Source of the DNA: Arenicola marina
Lineage: Eukaryota; Annelida; Polychaeta; Arenicolidae
Assembly: GCA_964019135.1 (NCBI GenBank)
Contig: OZ025252.1
Span: 2,992,823 to 3,056,822, forward strand
Direction: 5' to 3'
Length of the DNA stretch: 64,000 bases
This document shows, piece by piece, positions 54,890 through 64,000 of this stretch. The notes under the pieces are model-generated. The model worked only from the letters and a program-made list of their open reading frames with translations, ran no database searches and was not told the DNA's origin. The position numbers were made by a program, and so were the translations under genes. Position 1 is the stretch's first letter. Each line of letters starts with the position of its first letter.

Positions 54890-54990
54890 AAAAAGTATCG
54901 ACGAAGTATCCAACTGCGAATGGATTCAGCCAAGCATCGAGAAGTGGAAAACAAGCATCGACAAATGGAAAATAAGTATCGACTAATGCA
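54890..54990. repeat. Short 21-bp tandem repeat, about 4-5 copies
   Basis: Divergent units of aagcatcgacaaatggaaaa (aagtatcgacgaagtatcc, aagcatcgagaagtggaaaac, aagtatcgactaatgcaag). Confidence 0.6.
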
Positions 54991-55139
54991 AGACACGCAC
55001 GGACAAAAACAATCAACGAAGTCTCGTTTGGCGTGCCATATACAACCCTACCAGCGTACACATTCCGTGTGTATATTATATAACATAGTACAGCCCTAGG
55101 CCTACCGACAGCTCATCGGTCGTCCGCATGAGCGGTCAA

Positions 55140-55189
55140 CTCCAAAATATATTCGAGGACCGGGCGGGGTCCTCGAATATATTATGGAG
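55140..55189. other. 22-bp hairpin with 6-nt loop upstream of the LINE
   Basis: The arm 55140-55161 pairs with 55168-55189 with one mismatch; the loop is gggcgg. gagcggtca occurs both just before and just after it (about 55130 and 55192), suggesting an insertion of the hairpin with duplication of its flank. It could be a small palindromic element or the 5' boundary of the LINE. Confidence 0.75.
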
Positions 55190-57310
55190 TCGAGCGGTCA
55201 TGGTCGTCCGCACCTGCTGATAGGACAGCTTCACGGCCGTCCGCACCTGCTGATTGGCCAGCTCCTCGGCCATCCACACCTGCCGACGAGTCTGCTCCAC
55301 GGCCGTCTCAACAGGATGAACAGTCCGGGCCACGGCAGGTATCACCTGATGCCACGCCAGCTCCACCGTCCGATGAGCCCGTAACGCCAGATTCCAGTAA
55401 TGTACGCCTAAATATCAACGCGACCTCGGAAGCCGCCCACCCACGAACGAGGCGCCACGCTACGGGGACGACCCTGAAGGTGCGTCGGTCCAAGCCAAGA
55501 AAGTGAAGAAAGATCGGTCCGTCGGCCTCCAGGGCTTCAAGCTAGTGACGAAAAGGAGTAGAAAGGCAGCGCACTATATGCGTATGGGGTAAGGCACACA
55601 GGCGACGTAAAACAGGCCTCAAAGGCGATTGGCAACTATTTAAGTGGCAATGGTGTGGTGGCATCACTGCATGATGCGTATATTGTGAAACAGGGGCAGC
55701 GATATGCCTCCTTCAAAGTAAATGTTAATGAGGGTTGTACCATCGATTCACCTGATTTTTGGCCGGAAGGGGTCAGTTGCAGCAAGGATAGTGGTTGCAG
55801 GAAGTGGGTGTATACAATCCGGAAAAGCCAGATGTGTCCAATAATGTTTAGGAGTCCCAGAAAATATTGTTTCGTATTGCTATTGTATACGGCTCTAAAT
55901 TCATGCCTAGCTGTAATGAATGACTCATTAGATAATCTTGTCATTGGCACTTTTAACTGCAAGGGCATCATGTGTAACATACCGTACGTGACACATTTAA
56001 TGGATGTGTGTGACATCCTATGCCTTCAGGACCATCACTTGTACCCAGACTGCATAGAATTCCCAAACACGCTAGGGAGTAATTACAATGCCTTATCCAA
56101 ATGTGATGGTTCTCTGTCCTTGTTTGATTTTCTTCGTAAACGCAAAGGCGGTGTAACAATTATCTGGAAGAGTGTTTTAAGCTACTCGATCGAAGCCCTA
56201 GACGAAATAGAGAGTGATAGAATTATTGGGATCTAACTATCTAGGCCGCACGAGGAAAGCATTATTGTGTTAAACGCTTACCTGCCTTCTACCAACGACA
56301 CAAATGAATGTTACCAAGCTGTACTTCATGACCTTTTTGTGGCCCAGCAGCGGTTCTGTGCGTGTGGATATGTTGTAATATGCGGTGACATGCATGAATG
56401 CTCAAGTTCGAGAAAATGGAATTTTTTTAGAGTTACATGAAAGCTTTTTACTGATTTCCGCACATATATTGAGTACTCGTCGATGGTGGTTAGTAAGGAG
56501 TGCACGGGTCCCCGGTATACCTATTTACCAACTACTGTCTCCGAAGGTACTAAAATAGATCACATTGCCGTTGATAATGCTCTCTATCAAAAGGTTGTTC
56601 GCTGTAGAATTGTTAGTGAAGACGCTCTTAACACGTCAGATCACCTACCTGTAGTTTTAGACCTTGACTGTCATATTCCAAGGTACGAAACGAATAGGAG
56701 AACTGTCGTGAACTGCATGGGATGCTGCTGATATCTCTTTGTATCGCCAGACTTTGGATCATTATCTCCAGTCAATTACCGATGCATCTGCCTGTGATGT
56801 CAATGAGTATTGTAATTCAATTCAAAGTGCAATTCAAAGTGCTTCAGCAACCCTTCCCAAGAAAGTGTTCCATAAGCGTAAGAAACCCTATTGGGATGAC
56901 GATCCCCGAAAGGCGCATAACACGCAGTTAAAATTACGCCACACTTGGATTAATGAAGGCAAGCCAAGGGGAGCACAGTATAATAGTTTCCTTTCTCATA
57001 AAAGATCGAAGAGAGCTTTTGCTAAACTTTTAGGCCGAAAACAAGAAAGCTATGATGAGCAGTAGTTATTGCAGGTCGAGAGTGAGTACGAGCTAGATAG
57101 GGGTCGTTTCTGGAGAGCTGTCAGTAAACGTAGAGGTACTATAAAAGCCTGGCATTCAATCCAGTCGGAAGGCGTCTTAATTATTAAGTGAGCTTAATAA
57201 GGTCAGAAATTGCTGGGCAGGTTATTACGAACGGTTGCTAAACGAGAGTCCAGAGGAATCCCTTAATTATGACGCAAATTTCAAAGCGTTGTACCAAAAT
57301 GACCCATAAA
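55190..57310 (+). mobile_element. Decayed LINE (L2/CR1-like), ORF1 tail and endonuclease part only
   Basis: About 55590-55775 encodes the C-terminal end of an ORF1 protein: YASFKVNVNEG, then SPDFWPEGV, a motif typical of L2/CR1-type ORF1. From about 55915 an apurinic-type endonuclease domain follows: LVIGTFNCKGIM, CDILCLQDHHL (the usual E is D here), IIVLNAYLPS, VVICGDMHE (usual GD-N) and NTSDHLPVVLDL (the catalytic SDH). Downstream linker text PYWDDDPRKAHN and CWAGYYERLLNESPEESLNY continues to about 57305. Several frameshifts and stops interrupt it: frame changes near 55800, around 56240 and 56440, near 56720, and stops near 57063 and 57306. No reverse transcriptase domain follows. The copy is inactive and 3'-truncated, the opposite of the usual 5' truncation. 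Confidence 0.85.
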
Positions 57311-57674
57311 CAATTATGGATTCAGGGAAAATATACTTTTTAATAATTTGACAATTGAATTTTTGAGAAGATGCTTATATATTGCAGTGATATATTGCAA
57401 TCTCGGCCGTCTGCAGTGGCAGTGGCAATGGCCAGCTCAGTGGCCAGTGCACAGTGCCGCACAGACCAGTAAAACTCTATCACCAGGGTTGTTTGAAACA
57501 TACATGTGTGTTTATATCTGCGACTAACACGGACTGTAGGCCTACTAAAGAAAGAGAGACAATGGACGATGGTGGGTTGCTTATAATTTCAGCAACTCAA
57601 GTTTCGTGCCAAACATTTTCCTCACAAAGAAGCATTATCAGATGCGAGTTCTTTTTATTTTAAACATGATTATA
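57311..57674. other. Short intergenic stretch
   Basis: Contains a cagtggc-rich segment at about 57410-57460 (imperfect 12-bp repeats). Nothing else recognised. Confidence 0.45.
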
Positions 57675-57865
57675 GTGTGAGCCGGTGTCACATGCGGAAA
57701 TGCGCCCCCCCCCCCCCATGCGGAGATGCCCCCCTTGTATAAAATACATAATAGACCCTCTCCGCTCCATGTGTTCGCACGGTGCCATTATGATAGATAC
57801 AGAGGGGGCCTCTCCGCATGGGGGATTTTTTCCGCATGGGACACCGGCGCTGCCGACGTCGGGCC
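57675..57865 (+). repeat. Dispersed repeat family G, copy 2
   Basis: Contains gtcacatgcggaaatgcgc, a C-run, ccctctccgctccatgtgtt, cgcacggtgccattatgata and gatacagagggggcctctcc, then gggacaccggcgc. It matches 35200-35345 in reverse. It carries extra C-runs absent from that copy. Confidence 0.8.
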
Positions 57866-57888
57866 AGCGTCTCTGCGTCTGACCAATC

Positions 57889-58130
57889 CAGGGGCGGATC
57901 TAGGGGGGTTTAGGGGGGCGAGGGGGGGGGGGGAGGCTGACGGGGGGCGGGGGGGGGGGGGGGGAGCTGGGCTGACGGGGGGGGCTGACGGCTCGTTCCT
58001 GGATGCACCCTCTCTGTGGAGGGATGGAGGGGGTGATCTCGAGGTAGGGTTGGGAGGGAGGGAGGGAGGAAGGAGACAGTCCAAGTAGACCAACTGGCGG
58101 GCTGGAGGGGGGGGGGGGGGGGGAGGGGGG
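57889..58130. mobile_element. G-rich MITE-like segment with a hAT-like terminus
   Basis: Starts CAGGGGCGGATCTAGG, a sequence resembling terminal inverted repeats of some hAT elements. It continues with many G-runs (up to about 16) and repeated gctgacgggggg units. cctggatgcaccctctc at about 58002 may be a decayed inverted end. A further G-run lies at 58107-58131. No transposase. Strong G-quadruplex potential on the plus strand. Confidence 0.4.
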
Positions 58131-58647
58131 TGTAGGGTACGGGTGCTGAGGTGGGAGGCGAGTGATATGATGGCGACGGGCACATTACTAGTCAGATACA
58201 GTTGATGCAGTAAAAGGTTGCAATACATTTTTGACGCCTTCTCCGCGACGTTCAAGACATGTATTGTGTTGTCAACGGTTAAATTGTTGGTTGTTTTGTA
58301 TTTTCCGTACAACTAGTGTCGCCAGGGATGGTGAGTGGTGATGTTTACTGTGCGGAACGTTCTCAACCAAACCGGGAGTAGACCGTCGGGTTCTCTCCGA
58401 GCTTGCGTGAGGGTATTCACTGCTTTATATCTTACTCAATAAATGTTAAGTTACCTTGGGGCATATAAAATACCAAGTCGGAAAGTTGAGCCCAAAGCAT
58501 GAGTGTCAGACGGTACACTTGTCAATCCGTATGTTACAAGTTTACCCACACGGTCCTGACATTGATATAGCGCCGTTGTAACGACCGAGTGGGCTGCATG
58601 ATAAAAATATCGCAGAACTTTACTGATGTCCATGCAGTTTCGCGAAA
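58131..58647. other. Intergenic stretch, nothing recognised
   Basis: Unique sequence without a supportable gene. Confidence 0.4.
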
Positions 58648-59075
58648 TTATAACAGGTGTCGTGACCTGCAGGGGTTACAACACTGACGGGCTGGCTGAG
58701 TTCCGCAGTTATAACAGGTGTCGTGACCTGCAGGGGTTACAACAATGACGGGCTGGCGGAGTTCCGCAACTATAACAGGTGTCGTGACCTGCAGGGGTTA
58801 CAACACTGACGGGCTGGCTGAGTTCCGCAGTTATAACAGGTGTCGTGACCTGCAGGGGTTACAACAATGACGTGCTGGCGGAGTTCCGCAACTATAACAG
58901 GTGTCGTGACCTGCAGGGGTTGCTGGCGGAGTTCCGCAGTTATAACAGGTGTCGTGACCTGCAGGGGTTACAACACTGACGGGCTGGCTAAGTTCCGCAA
59001 CTATAACAGGTGTCGTGACCTGCAGGGGTTACAACACTGACGTGCTGGCGGAGTTCCGCAGTTATAACAGGTGTT
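58648..59075. repeat. 61-bp minisatellite with a dimeric (122-bp) structure, 7 copies
   Basis: tataacaggtgtcgtgacct recurs at 58649, 58710, 58771, 58832, 58893, 58941 and 59002, with a partial copy at 59063. Spacing is 61 bp except one 48-bp step, where 13 bp (acaacactgacgg region) are missing. Units alternate strictly between a ...cagttataac and a ...caactataac junction, with linked gctggctgag/gctggcggag differences, so the amplified unit was a dimer. Copies are over 95% alike by eye. Confidence 0.93.
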
Positions 59076-59121
59076 ACCTGTGGCGATTTGGTCGTTCTTC
59101 CAGGTGAGGGCGATCCATGGT

Positions 59122-59205
59122 TTCAGCATAGCTCATGTAGGCCTCACGCCTACCATTTACTACAGTAGTCCATTTCTTGCGCTCTGACACTGGAAGATGG
59201 ACCCG
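59122..59205 (+). repeat. Dispersed repeat family C, copy 3
   Basis: Contains cagcatagctcatgtaggcc, tcacgcctaccatttactac, agtagtccatttcttgcgct and ctgacactggaagatggacc. It matches 45296-45390. Confidence 0.75.
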
Positions 59206-59394
59206 ATTTGATTTGTTCAGTACCAATAAATGTATTGCTATCAATATATCCCTGGATTGGAAATGCTATTGTGTATAAACTTATCAAAAACACTCATTTG
59301 CACACCGATGTAGCTCAACGGAAGACTTTAGTCATTTGCGTTTTGCGCATTATATAAATCAACAAACGTAAGTTGTTTCTCTTGACAATTGCAG

Positions 59395-59775
59395 CAAGCC
59401 CAGACGGACTCCATAACGGGGTAGATGCCGACAGAACTGGAAGAGCCATTAACAACGCTGGTCGACTTACTGGAGGACATTGTGAGCTTGGTAGAAGAGC
59501 GAAAGTCTTAGCTGTAGTGTCAGTTGGAAGCGGTGGTGAATACCACCCTTGTCACGATGATCCTAGGCTATCTCTACGGATCTTGTAATGCAATAATCGG
59601 ATCATTTACGCCTGTTAGTGCTGGACAAATCTTGGGAAGAGTTGAGTGTGTTACTGACATATACGTCTATGCCACATCACCTTGTAACGTAACTGTAATA
59701 AATGCGAAGCATGCTGGTCTCCCGTGTGTTCCGTTCTTTGCGTGGTGGACAGATTTCCTAGTCGTTCAGATGTAG
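59395..59775 (+). pseudogene. Possible exon or gene remnant, unidentified
   Basis: A textbook acceptor (gtttctcttgacaattgcag) ends at 59394. In the first frame after it, short stops at about 59424, 59506 and 59512 flank MPTELEEPLTTLVDLLEDIV. From 59524 the same frame is open for 83 codons to 59775 and looks protein-like (YLYGSCNAIIG, VSAGQILGRVECVTDIYVYA, GLPCVPFFAWWTDF). I do not recognise a family. It may be an old broken gene or simply chance. Confidence 0.2.
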
Positions 59776-62700
59776 GTAATTTAGTATCGGTCTGGTATGT
59801 CTTCGATATAGTCTTCCAAAGCGATAATCGTCGTTAACATCAAGCGTGAGTACTGCGTGAGCTATACCAAACAATAATGCGCGGGTGTAACGAGCATTAG
59901 TAAACGGCAACGACCCCACGATGAAAAACGAAAACGCCAATCTTGCATTGCAACTTGAATTTACACAGAAGCATACATTTACACACACTGGGGAATTCAG
60001 TAACTCCTTCCATTCAATTATCAGATATCTTATTCATCCAACCAACGACATAAGTCGGTTCGCCAGTCACAATAATTGATCAGGTCTGACATTGGTAGTA
60101 CCTCTGGCCTCGCCAGTTTATTAATCTCTCATCTTCCGGTAAATTATCTCCATGAAATAAATCAGACAATATCTATTATACGTATGTATATAAGAAACCT
60201 TTCAAATGTTAAAAGAGCGCCAAACATTAATTATATTAACTTAGTTTAAGGTTGATAATGGTTGTGATATTTGAGGTAGCCCGTCAGAACTGTGGGCGTC
60301 TCTACAGTACTTCGGTACGTGACGGATGAACAGGCCGTCGGCTGATACTTTCTATCGTTGAAACTAATGGGACATTCACAACGTACGCTTACAGTCGTCC
60401 CTGGTTGTAATATTACATCTATGTATGTTATGTATACACTGGAGCTGGTCTAGCGGCAGGACAGAACTTCTATCACGGACACCCCCTGGTGACGGTATCT
60501 TCATTCGAGTGAAACTTCTTGCTCCCCCAACTTAGCGCAAGTAACGATTGTGTCAGCAAGGGGGAGCTTTCAGTACACATGCCCGGGAAACAAACACCCC
60601 GACCTCGTGACGTCATAACAGCGATATAAATGTCCTTGGCATACTTCATAAGACGGAGCATACTCTTGGAGAATATATTGTACACACACGAGGTTTTGGC
60701 CCGGTCTGTTACCAAATCATTAACGGAACACCAGGATAGTTGGGGACGGTCGACACACTGTTTTTTTTTCTTTTGCATTCTCGTAACCTTTACCACATTG
60801 GTAGAACATAATTAAGATGTTACATAAAATATATAAGCATTTAAGATCTGTTTAATTTAATAACTGCTTCAATTTATAATTCTTGAAAAATCAATTAAAA
60901 TGGGGACAGTAACTAAGCATTTGCAGTTTGGTAACCAACACAGTGTAGGTACACACAGAAACGTAGGTTATTCCAATGTTGAGCTCTCGCGTGCACCGTT
61001 GCCATGACGACTGATAACAAGAGCGGCAAACCATGAGCGATGAGCAATAACATTCAACAGCTCTTCGCCCTGAACATAATAACAAGCCGTAAACGCAGCA
61101 ACCAGTCCGCACGAAATCTATAAAACGTATTTTTGGTATATTTCTTCTTATACATATATTACTGAAATATATGGAACCCTACCTAGTTAATCTGGTAACT
61201 GTACACACAAACTCCACCTATATTGTATTTGTATTTGAAAGCCAAATGTAAATGTTATCACATTGATGTAACTCTCGCACTTGAGAGCCTTTTTGCACTA
61301 TAACAACCAACGCGGTTTGTATGTTACAAGTATCGAAGGCGCAAAACACATCTAGAATTTCATCTTGGCGACATGAAAATAATTTTATGTAGCAGAGAAG
61401 CCACATACAGGGGTATACCCAAAAGCCTACACTGGGCTTATCCAACACCACGGGCCATACTCACATAAGGGACTGCTATTGGGAACGTTTCGTGTGATTT
61501 TCATCAAGACATTCACAACTATCATTCAGGTTATCACTTACATATACTGGTATAAGCCACTGAGCCCTATACTTAGGACACTTATCAATTAAGGGACAAC
61601 GAAAAAGTTCAAATTTGAATTTATTTTGCAATGGGACACGGAAAAAACAATTGGCAGCTTCCGCGCTATCTACAGATACATGTATTTCACAGTTGGACTT
61701 CAGGATTATTCTGGTATTTGCCAACATCAAAAGGGAAGTTACAGAGCATAGTTTGCGAACCTTTAACGACAGCTTAACTCAATAGGTATCCATGGAGATT
61801 CCAGCCTCGATCGTTTTTATTTCACCATGACAACGTGTAAAAATGATTTCCTTTTACAAAAATACCCAGAAACGACAGAGATAGCTCTATGTTCATGCTG
61901 GTGCAACAACGTTCATAATATTTGACACAAATTAAGATTTCAAACCGGAAATCAAATATTTCAAAGCATCAGTACAAAATTTAACGAATATCGGTATGCT
62001 ATCGGTAATAGCAGAATAAAGACACTGTTACTCGCAATGACACACGTAGGTAAAATGGTTTCTCTTGTCTTTCGAAGATCCATGGAGAATAAGCTCTGGT
62101 CAATTTCATGATGCGTAACATTGCTCACGCCAGGCCACAGCTTGCCCTGTGTAGACGGCCAGAGGTGGAGCTTCCACGCGACAATCGGAGGACAATGCGA
62201 GTGTAGACGAAAGCCATACCTGTACATTATGAAGGACGCATGTACAGGTTACAATTACTGTTCTTGTAGACACCCACATATATATATATATATTTACCAA
62301 TGACGGTGTGTACAATGTACAGATACATAATGGGAAGCCGTACCTTTTGCAATGGGACACATTCTATGGCCAACGATACATCGGTCGAGCTGGTGATGAG
62401 TAATAATACAGATGTACGTATATGCCAGACTGAATCACCAGCCAAATGAAATGGTGGAGTGTAGTATTAAATAAGATATAAGATTGTCTCCATATATGTA
62501 GGCATATATCAATATATAAATATACCTGTACACAGTAAAGGTATTTGCCGTCGCAGCTACCCTCGTAGTGTGTCACAACTAATTCCTTCACCCAACTGAT
62601 ATAAACCCACGCATCCTGATAATGATGTGTATGAAGTAGAGAAGCGAATTCATTATAACAGACAACAGCACGTGTTCCAATAGTGACAACTGGTTATTCT

Positions 62701-63024
62701 TTGCTGACAAATTTCGTCGTAAATCTATCATATTCACAGCATATTAAACTGTTTTCAGCGCACATGACACGTTTAAATAAAATCTCCCACAAGGAGTGAC
62801 ACGCCGCTCATAGAATAGCTAATCTGGCCAAGGAAATCACCCACTTGGCTGATTGTCAAGAACAATTCCTAAACAGTGAAGCGCGGGAATTTATCATTAC
62901 AATATTAAGTTAAATGCACATACAATGTATATAAATAGATATAGTAATAAATATTACATACCGGCTTAATACAGATGATGAAACAATTGAAAAGAAGTAG
63001 ATATTTCTGTGTACAGTTTACAGT

Positions 63025-63028
<4 letters not shown>
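59776..63028. other. Long intergenic stretch or SOCS5 3' flank, nothing recognised
   Basis: AT-rich unique sequence with short TA runs (62276-62292) and no recognised gene, RNA or repeat family. A gttgccatgacgac motif near 61000 resembles an X-box half. The part nearest 63112 is probably SOCS5 3' UTR. Confidence 0.4.

Positions 63029-63059
<31 letters not shown>
63029..63059. repeat. (TA)n microsatellite, about 31 bp
   Basis: Uninterrupted TA dinucleotides, 52 bp downstream of the SOCS5 stop codon and thus probably in its 3' UTR. Likely length-polymorphic. Confidence 0.95.
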
Positions 63060-63061
<2 letters not shown>

Positions 63062-63111
63062 TAAGAGTACGCGAAATGGGACCGGTCCAGTTGTCAGTTG
63101 AATGCAGGTCT

Positions 63112-64000
63112 TCAATTGATTTCGAAGCAGCGGACCCTGACCTTCTGTTTGTAGTGGTAGTACTTGAGATACTCGTGGAGAGGCTTGGGCAGCGGCAGCA
63201 GGTTGACGCCGTCGTACGTGGCATGGCTACAGATAGCCGCCCGGCAGAGGTGCTGCAGGGAGAACGGGAACGTCCGGTTTAGCGGGATGGTCAGCATGGG
63301 TTCGAAGAACATACAGCAGCTGGGGTCCTTGTAGTGCTCGATGAGGCCGCAGACGGTGTCCGAGGCGAAGACGCCGGGGTCGTGCGAGTCGAAGCTGAAC
63401 TTGTGGTTCCACTGCTCGATGCGAGCGTGCAGCGAGCGCCCGTAGCGGCGAAAGCTGACGGAGAAGAGGAACTCCTCCTGAGCGCTGTCCCGCAGCAGGA
63501 ACGTGCCTTCCGGGCGGTTCTCCAGCAGGCGCTCGGCCTCGTAGCGATCCATGACGCCCCAGTAGAAGGTGCAGCTGGTGATCTGGAGCAGGTCGGGCAC
63601 CAGGCAATGGATGTAGTCCACCTGGGTGTGCACGGTCCTCGGGAAGAAGGAGGAGGACGAGGTGGACCCGCCGCCCCCGCCGCCGCCGCCCCCCGGGCCA
63701 CCCGGGTAGTGTGGCTGTTGCTGGGCCAGTCCGCTGTACTCGCTGAACTGCGAGGTGGTCGTGGAGGAGGAGTCACTGCTGAAGGACAGCATGGAGGTGG
63801 ACGGCCCCGCCATGGCGCTCTCCACGTGGCCCTCCGCCCCGCTGGCGCCGCTCACCCCGACCCCGATCCCGACCCCACCCATGAGGCCGGGCATCGCCAC
63901 CCCGGTGGCGGCGGCGGCGGCGGCGGGGGTCGGGTACGTGGTCGTCGTGACGACGCACTGGTTGTGGAAGGCGGCCCCCAGGCTGACGACCTGCTCGGCT
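63112..64000 (-). CDS. SOCS5: Suppressor of cytokine signalling 5/4-like, 3' part, cut by window edge
   Basis: The frame is open from the window edge to TGA at 63112, giving 295 visible residues with no intron. The visible N-terminal half is low-complexity (Ala, Gly, Ser, Thr, Gln runs, including a Gly tract at about residue 102-111). A conserved block follows: [40 protein letters not shown], and FLLRDS with the phosphotyrosine-binding arginine at about residue 170. These make an SH2 domain at about 145-238. The SOCS box follows (about 246-295): [10 protein letters not shown] fits the elongin B/C box and LPLP the cullin-5 box. SOCS proteins bind phosphotyrosine targets (for example JAKs and EGFR) and bring them to a cullin-RING ubiquitin ligase. 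The extended SH2 and closing [10 protein letters not shown] are those of SOCS4/SOCS5 rather than CIS/SOCS1-3. Invertebrates often have one SOCS4/5 orthologue, so the symbol stands for that group. The start codon is outside the window. Confidence 0.93.
   Translation of the reverse strand, partial: AEQVVSLGAAFHNQCVVTTTTYPTPAAAAAATGVAMPGLMGGVGIGVGVSGASGAEGHVESAMAGPSTSMLSFSSDSSSTTTSQFSEYSGLAQQQPHYPGGPGGGGGGGGGSTSSSSFFPRTVHTQVDYIHCLVPDLLQITSCTFYWGVMDRYEAERLLENRPEGTFLLRDSAQEEFLFSVSFRRYGRSLHARIEQWNHKFSFDSHDPGVFASDTVCGLIEHYKDPSCCMFFEPMLTIPLNRTFPFSLQHLCRAAICSHATYDGVNLLPLPKPLHEYLKYYHYKQKVRVRCFEIN

Noticed and set aside
57788-58312. 174-codon proline-rich minus-strand frame
   Set aside because: Mostly translated C-runs of the G-rich MITE-like region.

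Overview
This is a gene-sparse stretch of a bilaterian animal genome, most likely from a marine invertebrate. It contains spliced genes with GT-AG introns, two families of tRNA-derived SINEs, a decayed LINE, palindromic MITEs and many long minisatellites. The proteins clearly have vertebrate-like orthologues (PSMA6, SLC35B2 and SOCS5/SOCS4). Coding exons of SLC35B2 and SOCS5 are much more GC-rich than their surroundings. I cannot decide between cephalochordate, hemichordate and lophotrochozoan from this sequence alone.

Layout. 1-3446 is a nearly uniform 30-bp satellite that runs off the left edge. 3447-18000 has no convincing gene and holds a long perfect hairpin, several tandem arrays, G-tract repeats and dispersed repeat families. 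PSMA6 (minus strand, 7 exons, 18039-23265) is complete and encodes 246 aa. Its introns carry a nested SINE pair, another SINE and a 650-bp palindromic MITE. 23300-44800 is repeat-dominated: SINEs, 27-bp, 17-bp and 40-bp minisatellites, and a 2.9-kb block of a family studded with TGACCTTGACC-type motifs. SLC35B2 (plus strand) has two certain coding exons at 44952-45171 and 46310-47436. A candidate first coding exon at 27294-27353 matches in phase and would imply a 17.6-kb intron full of minisatellites. 47437-63000 holds more repeats: a GATATC-rich foldback structure around an exon-like GC island, a decayed LINE, G-rich MITE-like sequence and a dimeric 61-bp array. The right edge (63112-64000, minus strand) is the 3' part of a SOCS5/SOCS4-type gene with an intact SH2 domain and SOCS box, cut by the window end.

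The three genes are unrelated in function: a 20S proteasome structural subunit, a Golgi sulfate-donor (PAPS) transporter, and an SH2/E3-ligase adaptor. I see no operon-like or pathway link between them. The unusual aspect of the window is its density of homogenised tandem arrays (30, 40, 27, 17, 61, 38 and 26 bp and others). Most of the very long open frames come from these arrays and are probably not genes.
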